DNA of 64,000 nt from Yponomeuta sedellus. Lineage: Eukaryota; Arthropoda; Insecta; Lepidoptera; Yponomeutidae. The notes under the pieces were generated by a model. The model did no database searches. It had not been told where the DNA came from and saw nothing but the letters and a program-made list of their open reading frames with translations. Location: NCBI GenBank assembly GCA_934045075.1, contig OW203722.1, positions 16,108,986-16,172,985 of the forward strand, given 5' to 3'. Below, piece after piece: positions 1-9,587 of the stretch. The position numbers were made by a program, and so were the translations under genes. Position 1 is the first letter of the stretch, and the number at the start of each line of letters is the position of its first letter.

Positions 1-399
1 AGCAGTACAACGCGCCGTCGCATGATCGCACCATTTATTCTGTAAAATAGGGTTTAATTTATTCACTAGAATATCAACTAGCTCGGGGGAATGTAGGTAT
101 CGGGATTCTTTTAATGAACTTATAATACTAACGGTGTTTCTGACTTTGCTCGCGAATATAGAAAGTGAATTGGGATCCTTCCCAACTTTTGGCAATTGTC
201 GTATTGCCGCAAGCTCACGAGATACAATTTGCTTTGGACGAGCGAACCGTGTCTCTAAGGAGTGCATAATAGGCTCGTAATCATCAGAACATAACAAGCG
301 AGCGTAGACCGCTTCTTTCGCCTCACCCTTAAGGGCATTGATAAGCCGCGCTATGTTCTCATGTTTTGTGAAGTGCACCTTGGTAGCGACGGTTTTCCA
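1..399 (-). pseudogene. BEL/Pao gag fragment (DUF1759-like), inverted, cut by window edge
   Basis: Read on the minus strand, 399 down to 1 is one uninterrupted frame of 133 codons. It contains motifs of the BEL/Pao gag domain (DUF1759): a W near the start, then 'RLINALKGEAKEAV', a 'LETRFARP' segment, and 'LVNKLNPILQNKW' near the end. In the family this is the capsid-like part of gag, encoded upstream of protease and RT on the same strand as pol. Here it lies opposite to pol and stops where pol similarity begins. It runs off the left edge of the window, so its far end and any 5' LTR are not visible. No start codon is assigned because both ends are incomplete. Confidence 0.75.
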
Positions 400-473
400 A
401 AGACGTCGAGTACGAAAAATTATACAGGGTCAACATTGAGGCGTACGTACAAAAAGATTATGCTGAGGAATGT

Positions 474-3400
474 GTGGACACACATGATAATCCTAAGTCA
501 TCATCGCGCCGTTGGTATTTACCCCATTTCGCGGTAACTAACCCGAATAAACCGGGAAAAATGCGAATAGTACACGACGCATCAGCTAAATCTTCAGGAG
601 TTTGCCTGAATTCATTAATCCTTCCGGGTCCTAATCTTTTGCAATCGTTGCTGGGGATTTTGATGAGATTCCGTGAAGACCAGATTGCCCTTAACGGAGA
701 CATACGCGAAATGTTTCCCCAGATTAAAATTCGGGAGCAGGATCGCGATTGTCAACGTTACATATGGGTGACCCCTAGCGGGGAAGTAAAGGAATTAAGA
801 ATGTCCTCTCTGATATTTGGGGCATCTCCCTCGCCGTACAGGGCTATCTATATTAAAAATAGGAATGCTCGTGACTTCCAGGATCAGTATCCCGAGGCTG
901 CCAAGTCCATAGTCCAAGATCATTACATGAACGATTTTCTGGGATCTTTTGACAACCTGGAAACAGCTACTCGCGTAGCAGCTGATATTGTTCATGTACA
1001 CTCACAGTGCGGCTTCGAGATGCGATCGTGGGTGTCTAACGTTCCCAAAGCGCTCAGCCTGATTCCTTCACATCTCCATAAAGAAGGCTCGACCAACGTT
1101 GATCTCAATTTAGTCAGCATCCAACAGAATGCAGATATCCGTGTCTTGGGAATGCATTGGAATCCCCAAGATGACTCATTTAACTTTAAAATTAAGATCG
1201 ACGTTCCTTTACCCACACAATTCACTAAACGCCAAGTTCTCAGAGATCTTATGCGAATTTACGATCCACTAGGACTCATACTGCCTAAGGTCACTAAGGG
1301 AAAGATCCTGTTTCAGAGAACATGGCGCCTGGTGAATTCGTGGGACGCCTCACTCCCAGCTTCCGAACGGGCACAGTGGGAAGAGTGGTACTCTGACATA
1401 AAATCAGTTCACCCCTGTACCATTCCTCGCGCTTACAAACACTTTTCCATTTTCGTTGAGCTGGAGCTTCATATTTTTACGGACGCAAGCGAACTGGCTT
1501 ACGCCTGCGTTGCGTACTGGCGTTTCACTTTACAGAAAGGCGACGCCCATCTCGCTTTAATTGCGAGCAAGTCCCGGGTCGCGCCTCTTAAGCCTGTAAG
1601 CATACCGCGGATGGAGCTCCAGGCAGCTTTGCTGGGAGTGAGATTAGCTGAAACTCTAAAGATTGAGCACCGTATCCAACCATCGCGCAGAATTTTCTGG
1701 TGTGACTCTAAAACCGTTCTCGCTTGGATTAGGAGTGACGCTCGAAAATACAAAGCGTTTGTTAGCCATAGGTTGGGCGAAATCTCAGACCAAACGCGAG
1801 TAGATGAATGGCGTTGGATTCCGACTGCCCTAAACGTTGCCGATGACGCCACGCGTGCAGCATCCGTCTCTCTGAAGAGATGGTGGACTGGACCCTCTTT
1901 TTTAAAACTTGGGGAAGATACTTGGCCACAGGAGGTGAATCCAGATCCCATCTCTCCTGAGGATGACCTCGAACTCAAGCGCCATGAAACCTCTATTCAT
2001 CTGATTTCTTTATCGGCAGACCGGTTCTCCGATTGGCGGCGGCTACTGCGCGTAACCGCACGCGTATATCAATTTGTCCGCCTGCTACGGGACAGCACGG
2101 CGCGCTCCACTGACACTTTGGGCGGTGGTCTCCGTCCGCTGCTCGCACGAGACGTCAAAGATGCCACAGCCCACCTACTCAAGGAGTCACAGCAGCAGAG
2201 TTTTGCAGAAGAAATCGCTTACCTAAGTGAGAACAAAGCTCTGCCGAAGAGGAGCCGGCTACACAAATTGTCCCCAAGACTCGGTGATGACGGTCTACTC
2301 AGAGCGCACGGAAGAACGAGCTCGGCCCCTGAAGTGACATCAGAGACGAGAGAGCCAGTCATCCTTGACGGTCGAGATACTACCGTACAGCTGTTGATCG
2401 CGCGCTACCACACTTGGGCCATGCACGGCAACAATGAAACGGTTGTAAACATGCTCCGTCAAAAATACGTCATACTGCATCTAAGACCCACAGTTCGAAA
2501 GATTGCCGCCAGATGCCAGGCTTGCCGCATGCGGAAGGTTATGACCTCCACTCCACCCATGGGCGACTTACCCGAAGAGCGGCTTCAACACCATCACCCG
2601 CCATTTTCCTTCGTCGGTCTAGATTACTTCGGCCCGGTAGAAGTAGCCGTGAAGAGGAGTCGGGAGAAGAGGTATGTGGCTCTCTTCACATGTCTTGTGA
2701 CCAGAGGGGTCCATCTGGAGATAGTGGGAAGTCTCTCCGCAGACAGCGCCATAATGGCTCTACGCCGCTTTATAGCTCGCCGCGGATGCCCTAAAAAGAT
2801 ACTGTCCGACAATGGGACAGCCTTCATTGGCGCAAGCAGACTGTTGAGAGAGGCGTGGGCTGCCATTGACCATACACAAATTCATGACTTCGCCGCATCC
2901 CACGAAATAGAGTGGCATTTCATCCCACCCGCGTCGCCATTCATGGGGGGCGCATGGGAGCGCCTGGTCCGGAGTGTCAAGCGTGCCCTCGCGGTTACCC
3001 TCAAGGAAAGGGCGCCGAAGGAAGAAGTTCTTGGCACGCTTTTAGCCGAAGCTGAATTCATCATCAACTCTAGACCCCTCACCCACGTTCCTGTGGCACA
3101 CGATGACGAGCCCGCCCTGACACCGAACCATTTTATCCTGGGGTCGAGCTCGACTTTACCCTTACCAGAAGCCACAGACGCGGACCTTATCAGCCGAGAA
3201 GGTTATAAGAAGGCGCTGCGATTGGCCGACCACTTCTGGGCTCGATGGGTAAGGGAGTACCTCCCCGACCTTCTGCCAAGAGGCCCCGGATCCACACATA
3301 TTAATCTACGAGAGGGTGATTGTGTCCTGATCGCCGACAGTAACATGCCGCGCGCAGTTTGGCCTCGCGGCAGGATCGAGAGGGTATTCCCAGGCAGAGA

Positions 3401-3491
3401 TGACGTCGTGCGGGTAGCGGACGTACGGACTAGAGCAGGGGTGATGCGCCGCCCCGCTCGAAAGCTGGTCAAGCTAGACCTGTCGCCTTAG
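474..3491 (+). CDS. BEL/Pao pol polyprotein: RT, RNase H, integrase (N-terminally truncated)
   Basis: The frame encodes 1005 residues from a GTG at 474. The same frame is open back to 387 and codes for more pol sequence, so 474 is not a true start. Visible in order: RT with 'DIREMF' near residue 76 and the catalytic box at 151-154; the Pao-specific segment around 'YDPLGLILP' (263-271); RNase H with 'FTDAS' (335-339), 'RMELQAALLG' (379-388) and 'CDSKTVLAWI' (410-419); an integrase zinc-binding region (H646, H651, C681, C684); an integrase core with D717, D779 and E829; and a C-terminal DUF5641-like region (about 921-975). The RT box reads YMND instead of the usual YxDD, so the first catalytic aspartate is replaced. 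Gag and protease are not joined in frame, and BEL polyproteins are usually far longer. RNase H and integrase residues look intact. The frame is long and clean for a dead copy, which suggests recent inactivation. Confidence 0.9.
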   Translation: MDTHDNPKSSSRRWYLPHFAVTNPNKPGKMRIVHDASAKSSGVCLNSLILPGPNLLQSLLGILMRFREDQIALNGDIREMFPQIKIREQDRDCQRYIWVTPSGEVKELRMSSLIFGASPSPYRAIYIKNRNARDFQDQYPEAAKSIVQDHYMNDFLGSFDNLETATRVAADIVHVHSQCGFEMRSWVSNVPKALSLIPSHLHKEGSTNVDLNLVSIQQNADIRVLGMHWNPQDDSFNFKIKIDVPLPTQFTKRQVLRDLMRIYDPLGLILPKVTKGKILFQRTWRLVNSWDASLPASERAQWEEWYSDIKSVHPCTIPRAYKHFSIFVELELHIFTDASELAYACVAYWRFTLQKGDAHLALIASKSRVAPLKPVSIPRMELQAALLGVRLAETLKIEHRIQPSRRIFWCDSKTVLAWIRSDARKYKAFVSHRLGEISDQTRVDEWRWIPTALNVADDATRAASVSLKRWWTGPSFLKLGEDTWPQEVNPDPISPEDDLELKRHETSIHLISLSADRFSDWRRLLRVTARVYQFVRLLRDSTARSTDTLGGGLRPLLARDVKDATAHLLKESQQQSFAEEIAYLSENKALPKRSRLHKLSPRLGDDGLLRAHGRTSSAPEVTSETREPVILDGRDTTVQLLIARYHTWAMHGNNETVVNMLRQKYVILHLRPTVRKIAARCQACRMRKVMTSTPPMGDLPEERLQHHHPPFSFVGLDYFGPVEVAVKRSREKRYVALFTCLVTRGVHLEIVGSLSADSAIMALRRFIARRGCPKKILSDNGTAFIGASRLLREAWAAIDHTQIHDFAASHEIEWHFIPPASPFMGGAWERLVRSVKRALAVTLKERAPKEEVLGTLLAEAEFIINSRPLTHVPVAHDDEPALTPNHFILGSSSTLPLPEATDADLISREGYKKALRLADHFWARWVREYLPDLLPRGPGSTHINLREGDCVLIADSNMPRAVWPRGRIERVFPGRDDVVRVADVRTRAGVMRRPARKLVKLDLSP

Positions 3492-3512
3492 TTTTAAAAC
3501 TATTCTCTTACC

Positions 3513-3523
3513 AGGGGGGAGGA
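3513..3523 (+). promoter_or_regulatory. Polypurine tract of the BEL/Pao element
   Basis: The purine run AGGGGGGAGGA lies about 20 bases after the pol stop and directly before TGTTGGCGAC. In LTR retrotransposons this tract primes plus-strand DNA synthesis and marks the 5' edge of the 3' LTR. Confidence 0.7.
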
Positions 3524-3687
3524 TGTTGGCGACAGATCTGGCAACCCCGTTGCTGTGATCTGTTAGAAAAACTTACTTAGCAACGGTGTAGCGAATGGAT
3601 CTGTTATAATTGTCCTTTTTATTATTTAATATGTTTTAAAATATAACTAATTACTATAATTCGGGCTTTCCATTTTCGGCGCTAACA
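3524..3687 (+). repeat. 3' LTR of the BEL/Pao element (end tentative)
   Basis: The LTR starts with TGTTGGCGAC directly after the polypurine tract. A plausible end is GGCGCTAACA at 3678-3687, an imperfect inverted match of the start (TGTTGGCG against CGCTAACA). That gives only about 164 bp, short for BEL/Pao LTRs, so the end may be wrong or the LTR truncated. No second LTR exists in the window for comparison. Confidence 0.5.
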
Positions 3688-3734
3688 TCAGGATTAGATT
3701 TTTAAGACTACTTCTTTTTATTTAATACTACAGC

Positions 3735-3830
3735 CCTTGAAACTCCGAGGTGGGCACGCGTGGTAATAAAGCCCATATTCTGTCTCCGAGAGAAGGTCTG
3801 TGCCATGCAGTGGAACATATTTAATTATAA
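3735..3830 (+). mobile_element. Lepidopteran-type SINE fragment, 3' part
   Basis: The phrase 'gtgggcacgcgtggtaataa' and then 'gagagaaggtctgtgc' recurs in the window (13020-13150, 41436-41580, and inverted at 32870-33110 and 37570-37830). It is the 3' half of a dispersed SINE-like repeat. Confidence 0.5.
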
Positions 3831-3906
3831 GCTGTACTATGATTATATTTTTTCGGGTTTACAATGAATATTAAACTTAAACAACGATCTCAATAAGATC
3901 CATTAT

Positions 3907-4553
3907 TATACTATTTTTATTTTTAATGCACTAACCCCTGCTAAGGACAATTTTTAAAAACCTATTTAGAGGCTAAAAATTCCACCCGGATTCGAACCCG
4001 TGACCTCTGGCTAAAACCTAACTGCAAAGTAGGTAGTCGGGGCTGTAAGTGATGCAATCTACTTCAGCCAGATGTCGCTGCCTGTACGTAATACAGAGAA
4101 TAGTGTAAAGAGGTTCAAAATTTCACTGATGCCGGTGAGTCGCCCATTGGCTCAGTTGGATAGAGCGCTGGCACGGATAGCCAGAGGTCGCGGGTTCGAA
4201 TCCTGGCATGGGTGGAATTTTAAGCCTCTAAATAGGTTTTTTTAAATTGTCCTAAGCACGGGTTAGTGCATTAAAAATAAAAATAGTATAATCATGTGGG
4301 TACAGCGATATCATTCCGATGTAAAAACCTAACTGCAAAATAAGTAGTCGGGGCTGTAAGTGATGCAATCTACTTCAGCCAGATGTCGCTGCCTGTACGT
4401 AATACAGAGAGTAGTGTAAAGAGGTTCGAAATTTCACTGATGCCGGTGAGTTACCCATTGGCTCAGTTGGATAGAGCGCTGGCACGGATAGCCAGAGGTC
4501 GCGGGTTCGAATTCCGGCATGGGTGGACTTTTTAGCCTCTAAATAGGTTTTTA
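3907..4553 (+). mobile_element. tRNA-Ile-type SINE: inverted 5' segment plus head-to-tail dimer, 12-bp TSD
   Basis: The composite is flanked by AAGATCCATTAT at 3895-3906 and 4554-4565. It has three parts: a minus-strand segment (3907 to about 4012) containing half a tRNA-like head and the A-rich linker; then two plus-strand units in tandem with a 311-base period (compare 4128 with 4439). Each plus unit has a tRNA-like head (4142-4214 and 4453-4525) with A box 'TGGCTCAGTTGG' and B box 'GGTTCGAAT', followed by 'gcctctaaataggttttt'. The minus segment matches the inverse of the sequence joining the two heads. The target duplication shows that it inserted as one unit. Confidence 0.85.
4142..4214 (+). 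other. tRNA-Ile-like SINE head (not a functional tRNA)
   Basis: The 73 bases follow the tRNA-Ile layout: GCCCATT, 'GGCTCAGTTGG' D-arm, 'AGGTCGCGGGTTCGAATCC' variable and T-arm, then ATGGG. The anticodon stem CTGGC/GCCAG pairs, but its loop ACGGATA has C where U33 is expected and a non-Ile anticodon. Similar heads occur at 4453-4525, 12492-12564, 34201-34273 (+), and 19457-19529, 24813-24886, 27546-27617 (-). All sit inside SINE copies. Confidence 0.75.
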
Positions 4554-4566
4554 AAGATCCATTATG

Positions 4567-4626
4567 TTAATCTCTCTCTCTCTGTTAGAAGACCTGTGCA
4601 GTGGGAAGTTTATAGGCTACATATAA
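4567..4626 (+). repeat. CT microsatellite and SINE 3' fragment
   Basis: A (TC)n run leads into 'gaagacctgtgcagtgggaa' and 'tataggctac', the same 3' phrase as at 37006-37060. It starts just after the right target duplication of the preceding SINE, so that SINE landed in or beside this repeat. Confidence 0.5.
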
Positions 4627-6120
4627 AACATTTTAAGGTTTCGTTATTGAAGGGTTCCAAGGAGACGCTGCTTACGCTATCGTAGTCATGAGTAGACTGA
4701 AAAATATTAGCCTGAAGAGGAGTATTCAGATAAACTAGAATTATACTTACATGTAATTATAACTATATGTACAAAAGAATCAAAAACCGTACTAATTGCT
4801 CTCATAATAATAATGTCTTGTAGCGGCAGATAACGGGAGATTTTAGGGCTACGAATAACTTAAATGGAACTTCCATTTTCTTTTTATTGTTTGTATGATT
4901 ATGAAATGAATTTATGAAAGAATAAATAAACAAATAATAATATAAAATAGGCGTGTACTCATTCGTTTTCCTCACTGAGCTATTTTATTGTTATCAGTTT
5001 TGACAAAATTACTTTCTATTGTATTGAGCCCTTCGGGGCAGTAGATTATTAGTATTAATGCCTGAACATACAGGGGAAAACAGGATTCACTGAAAATAAA
5101 AACTAAACAAATCCATTTAATGTCGTCAAAATCAAAACCCTCTACGTCCTAAATTGCTAAAAATCGTTGGAGCCGTTTCCAACATTCTTTCTATAGTTCA
5201 TACTTATACTCGTAAATTTTGTTCTTGTCTTTGACAATTCAAGTCTATTACAAGATATATAGACAGAATATTCTTTATTGTACACAGAAACTACAGCAGG
5301 AATAAATTAATCTTATGAAATTCATCTTCCGGATACATTATACGCCTCAAGGCGCAGTTGTGCAACCTCCCACTACAAGCAAGCAGCTTCTTAAACAATC
5401 CGATATTATCCTTGGCCCTTCGTGATAAAAGCCATTATTAAATTAGTCTGTGTCGTCAAACACAGACTTGAATTAATCAAAAACGACATCTACACCTTAG
5501 TGTTAAGATCCATTCGCTCTGGGGTCTCAGAAGACCAAAACTGGCGTTGACATAGATCGATGCGTGACCGCAAGGCGGGCTACCAGGCAGCGAAAGGTCC
5601 TTCTCGACTAAGTGACTGATTGCACGGGACAGTTTGTCTTTTGTTTGTTGTACTACCGAGCGGTGTAGAGATGAAACACTTTAGAAGAGCGCCATAGGAT
5701 CTACATATTAAAATTTCTGAGGAATCAGCCTAGAAGGCCTTACATGACAAGAATCGCTGTTGCGATGAAGATTATTATTATTATTATTTATTAGCTACTC
5801 CAACAGTATTTTCACATTTCATTTAAAAACTACATAGGTATTCTAATGTACAATTCAGTGTGAAACACCTTTACAGGAGTATACAACTTTGTTGTTGTAA
5901 GATTGTTTCATTATTATATTTTCAATTATGTTTTTTTAATTCTTTTTTATGATGATAAGCAGTATGTTAAAAAAACATCTATGTAAATAATAACAAATAA
6001 AAAAATAAATGATAATACTGAAAAAATAATAGATAGGATCTACAAAATATAAAAAATATATATGAGAAACCAACTTAGTAGGATTACTGATTCACTGGTA
6101 TTTCACCAGTTATATACCTA
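4627..6120. other. No gene seen; AT-rich, LINE 3' tail and ATT microsatellite
   Basis: No credible coding frame. At about 5262-5420 an inverted LINE 3' end begins with 'attctttattgtacac', the reverse of the usual '...caataaagaat' terminus. At 5769-5796 there is an (ATT)n microsatellite. The rest is unassigned. Confidence 0.5.
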
Positions 6121-6139
6121 TTTACCGGATTTACCAGAC

Positions 6140-6250
6140 ATACACCTTTTTTAGGGTTCTGTAGTCAACTCATGGTTACTTTCGCCGTGTTCGCCTGCCT
6201 GTTTGTCTATCCATGACTTAGCATGACTTATCCATGACTTTCTTGACTCC
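6140..6250 (+). repeat. 'AGGGTTCTGTAG' dispersed repeat with short tandem
   Basis: 'tagggttctgtagtcaac' followed by Thr/Val-like CTGT-rich sequence resembles the 'agggttccgtag' repeat at 55495-55515 and is common in moth genomes. Within it 'CATGACTT' occurs three times between 6212 and 6240. Confidence 0.4.
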
Positions 6251-6257
6251 GTCTATG

Positions 6258-6297
6258 GTTGCCTGGAAGAAGTTGCTTTTAGTAACAAGGCCGCCAT
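6258..6297 (+). repeat. Short LINE/SINE 3'-end fragment
   Basis: 'ggttgcctggaagaagttgc' followed by 'aaggccgcc' matches the 3' end family also seen at 13371-13495 and 27126-27222. It directly precedes the LINE frame at 6300. Confidence 0.5.
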
Positions 6298-6322
6298 CTG
6301 TCCGCACCCCCCCGCGCCGACC

Positions 6323-6985
6323 GTGGAACAGATGTGGCTGCGTGTAAATGTTGGTGGGAAAAAACTTCTGGTAGGAACGGCCTATCGCCCCCCATGGCTA
6401 CACGCTGACACCTTCTTTGATGCGATCACAGACTCCGTGACTTCCATGACAGGCTACGACCGTGTTTTGTTAGTAGGTGACTTTAACATTAACTATAACG
6501 ACTTCTGTGATAGGAACCATTCATGTTTAATGGAATTTTTAACCTCTCTTAGTATGACTCAACACGTTGACCAACCGACCCACTTTACCGATCACAGCGA
6601 GACGACTATTGACCTTGTCTGTACTGACACCCGAGTACTTAGGACCGATGTGCACCATATACCGGATCTCGGTAGACATGCTTTTATAACTGTTGACCTG
6701 GACGTAAAGAAACAAAAGCTACCATCAAGAATTGTGACATACCGACCTATTAAGGACATAAACCGCGACTTTTTTGACAGAGATTTGGAACTGATTGACT
6801 GGGACAGTATTCTATTACTTGACGATATTAATAACATGGTTAGACTATTTAATGAACTCATTACTGAACTATTTGACAGACATGCACCAGTCAAAACTGT
6901 AGTTGTGAGGGAGTCTCCCAAACCGTGGCTTACGAACAATGTGCGTTTGATGATGTGTCTTCGTGATGAAGCTCATAAACGGTAA
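6323..6985 (+). pseudogene. LINE endonuclease domain (partial)
   Basis: The 220-residue frame carries the C-terminal half of an apurinic-like LINE endonuclease: 'GTAYRPP' near residue 19, 'LLVGDFNINYNDF' around 49-61, 'TTIDLVCTD' about 94-102, and a histidine in 'LGRHAFITVDLDV', where the family usually has SDH. This domain nicks target DNA during retrotransposition. It ends at a TAA (6983-6985). The same frame continues beyond it with linker sequence, a second stop at 7073-7075, and then the RT frame at 7196. The first stop is therefore a disabling mutation, not a natural terminus. The catalytic N-terminal half is absent. Confidence 0.8.
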
Positions 6986-7195
6986 AAAGCCACTAAATCT
7001 GATGCACACAGAAAATATTATCTAGAGCTTAAATACCTTTTTGTCTCAGCCTTATTTAATGAGAAACGTGCCTAGTTCCGAAATAATACTAACAAGTGTG
7101 CAGGTGATGCAAAGCGACTTTGGAAAATTCTCAAACGCACAGTTCTGTCGGATAAGCGGAATCAGGAACTTACCTCACACTATAACGACGCTGAT

Positions 7196-7940
7196 TTGAT
7201 TAACGACCACTTTTTGAATGTACCTGGGAAAACTAACGTGACTATATCTGATTTGACTTACTACGAATTCCACCGACACGAAAAAGCTACTATTTTTTCA
7301 CTGGCCACCATGACTTATTTTGATGTATCAAAAATGCTTAGTTCAATCAAGACGAATGCTACTGGACTTGACTTAATTGGAATTAACATGATCTTACTGA
7401 CACTACCTAGGACTTTACCCATCCTGACTGCGATCGTTAATCGCAGCATATTGACAAATACTTTCCCGACTGACTGGAAGACTGCGAAAGTTACGCCGCT
7501 ACCCAAAAAACCTAACCCTATCCAAATAACCGATCTCCGTCCTATCAGCATCCTTCCCTGCATGTCCAAGATAATTGAGAGGGCTGTGTATAATCAGCTA
7601 TCGAAGTACCTGGAGAAAAATGACATACTACCGGATATGCAATCGGGGTTTCGGAATGGTCGAGGAACGGCTACTGCGCTACTGGACGTTATGGACAACG
7701 TATTGTCGGAGCTCGACAGAGGGAAAAGCACTATACTGGTACTGCTAGATTTCTTCAGGGCCTTCGACTGTTTGAATATCTCCCTCTTGTTATCAAAGAT
7801 ATCGTATTATAGATTTGATAATGCTACGGTTCGGTGGTTCGACAGCTACCTGTCGGACCGGGCGCAAATAGTCACGTTGCAAAAAAGCAATGGCATGACG
7901 CAGCTTTCTGCAACAAAATGGCTGACTAGAGGAGTTTCCG
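7196..7940 (+). pseudogene. LINE reverse transcriptase, N-terminal half
   Basis: In the same frame as the endonuclease piece, this holds the fingers and first palm motifs of the RT: 'WKTAKVTPLPKK', 'DLRPISILPCMSKI', 'QSGFRNGRGTATAL', and 'LDFFRAFDCL' with the first catalytic aspartate. The frame is lost at about 7935-7942, inside the usual 'RGVPQGSxLGP' motif, where bases appear to be missing. After this the reading shifts, and the frame's remaining residues up to 8074 are meaningless. Confidence 0.85.
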
Positions 7941-7941
7941 A

Positions 7942-8916
7942 TCTACACTGGGACCTCTGCTGTTTATTTTGTATAGTGCTGATAAAATGTCTGAAATCAA
8001 GAGCAGCAAGTGCCATCTGTATGCTGACGATACACAGTTATACCTGTCTACTGTACCGTCAGATGCAGCTGTAGCGGTGACCTTGGTCAACAGGGATCTA
8101 GATCGCATTGCGTCTTGGTCTGATAGGAGCTGTTTGGTGCTGAACCCTAGCAAGTCCAAGTACATGGTGCTTGGTACTAAAAATCAAATCCATAATACGG
8201 TGCAAGCTCTCACCGGACATAATATAGCTATCATGGGTGAACCAGGAGAAAGGGTGGTTGAAGCCAAAAACCTCGGTGTGCTGATTGACGGGGAGCTACG
8301 TTTTGAAAACCATATTAGAAACGTGGTCAGCAACTGCTTCTACCGCCTGAAAATTCTATATAATATACGCGATTACCTTAGCACTGATTTGCGTGTTAGG
8401 CTAAGTGAATCGTTGATATTATCTAGATTAAACTACTGCGATGTTGTCTATGGTGGTTGTATACTTGGTCGGTCGAAGAGACTAATACAGCGAGTGCAAA
8501 ACGCATGTGCCCGGTTTTGTTTTAAAATCCCACCTAGATCCCATGTCACTCCGTACTGGAACGCCGCAAAGCTCCTGAACATGGAATCTCGACGACGCCT
8601 GCATCTAGCAACCATGGTGTTTGGTGTGATTCGCAATAAAACTCCTAAATACCTATATAATAAATTAGAATGGTCATCTCGGGAGCGACAGGTACACAAG
8701 GAGAGAATTCGTATTCCTGCGCATCGAACGAAGACATTTCGGGGCAGCTTTAAGTATGCGGCGTCCAAGTGCTGGAATGACATTCCTCCCCCAGTCGGTG
8801 AAGCGTCCAGTAGATTTGCCTTTGGGCGCAAGCTCAGGGCATTTCTGCTTGAACAGCAGACACTTCCATATCCCGATCAAACTTCGCGCCGCAGACCTAA
8901 CACTACAACATGTTGA
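7942..8916 (+). pseudogene. LINE reverse transcriptase, C-terminal half
   Basis: Following the frameshift, 'STLGPLLFILY' is readable from about 7942. It is followed by the catalytic 'YADDTQLYLS' and a long thumb/C-terminal region ('NPSKSKYMVLG', 'NLGVLIDGELRF', 'LILSRLNYCDVVYGGC', 'RVQNACARFCF', 'KCWNDIPPPV'). The TGA at 8914-8916 is at the expected C-terminal position. The YADD box is intact. The frame reported from 7969 starts with TTG and is only the part downstream of the shift. The family is a CR1/Jockey-type LINE; the exact clade is not certain. Confidence 0.85.
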
Positions 8917-9477
8917 CGTAACTACGAGTATGTGATCGCATCGAGGATACGTATTTATTGCGTATTTATTCTATTTATATATATATATATAATTAATATT
9001 TCATATTTAAATACAAGTACATTATAATATCCACGTTTATTTGTTTTTGTAGGAATATGCACAGATATGTATTATTAATTGACACGATTCGCTAAGTTGG
9101 CCTAACTATAAAGAAATTTTTTTATTATGTTTATACACGTCTATTATTATGTTGACTGTATTTACTGTTATGTGGAATGTATTTATTATACTGTTTTATG
9201 TATTTATTACTTTGCAGCAGGCCACGCCGCGCTCTGGAGCACTTAGGGCTTTCGGCACTGACTGAAAATCAGCGCTGAGGGTTCACGCCCCTAGCACTAT
9301 GCTGAGTCAGTTGCCATTTGCAGCAGCAGAGACACACCGCGACAAAGTTTGTAATGTTTGTTTTTTCTTTTTTAGTTGTTTTTACTGTCAACTTTTTGTC
9401 TTTGTATTTTAATTTAATTTGTGTGTAACTGTTGTTGCAATAAATATTTTTCTTTCTTTCTTTACTATATTTTTACA

Positions 9478-9540
9478 TAATTTCCGTTACCGTCATTTCT
9501 GTGTACAATAAAGAATATTATATCTATTTATGTATCTATC
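9478..9540 (+). repeat. LINE 3' tail fragment
   Basis: 'gtgtacaataaagaat' followed by TCTA-rich sequence is a typical LINE terminus in this window. It lies just after the tail of the preceding LINE. Confidence 0.45.
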
Positions 9541-9587
9541 TTAGCACAGGGTTAAGTACAATGTAGAAAGCCGAAATTTGGTATGTA

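Larger units (their letters stand above)
1..3687. mobile_element. Rearranged BEL/Pao LTR retrotransposon
   Basis: This interval holds pieces of one BEL/Pao-type element. There is a gag fragment on the minus strand (1-399), a long pol frame on the plus strand (open 387-3491), a polypurine tract and the start of a 3' LTR. Gag and pol face each other head to head, whereas an intact element has them in the same direction. The gag C-terminus, protease and pol N-terminus are missing between them. The 5' LTR is not in the window. The element is therefore a rearranged remnant, or two insertions joined at about 387-405. Confidence 0.85.
6300..9468 (+). mobile_element. CR1/Jockey-group non-LTR retrotransposon, degenerate
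   Basis: The element contains endonuclease, reverse transcriptase and C-terminal segments in order, then a 3' UTR ending in 'aataaatatttttctttctttcttt'. The 5' end is truncated within the endonuclease domain: the frame begins at about 'PTVEQMWLRV', which is mid-domain, and a different repeat precedes it. The 3' UTR contains 'aaaatcagcgctgagggttc', also seen in diverged form at 57905-58060. No clear target duplication was found. Two stops and a frameshift make it non-functional. Confidence 0.8.

Noticed and set aside
458..3472. Minus-strand frames of 68-159 codons and a plus-strand 93-codon frame across the BEL pol gene
   Set aside because: They overlap the clearly coding pol frame and have no motifs; they are antisense or out-of-frame shadows.
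4142..4525. Possible tRNA-Ile genes
   Set aside because: All seven tRNA-like sequences sit within SINE copies, lack an Ile anticodon and a U at position 33, and are followed by the same SINE tail.
7926..8880. Minus-strand frames across the LINE RT
   Set aside because: They are shadows of the plus-strand RT, which contains YADD.
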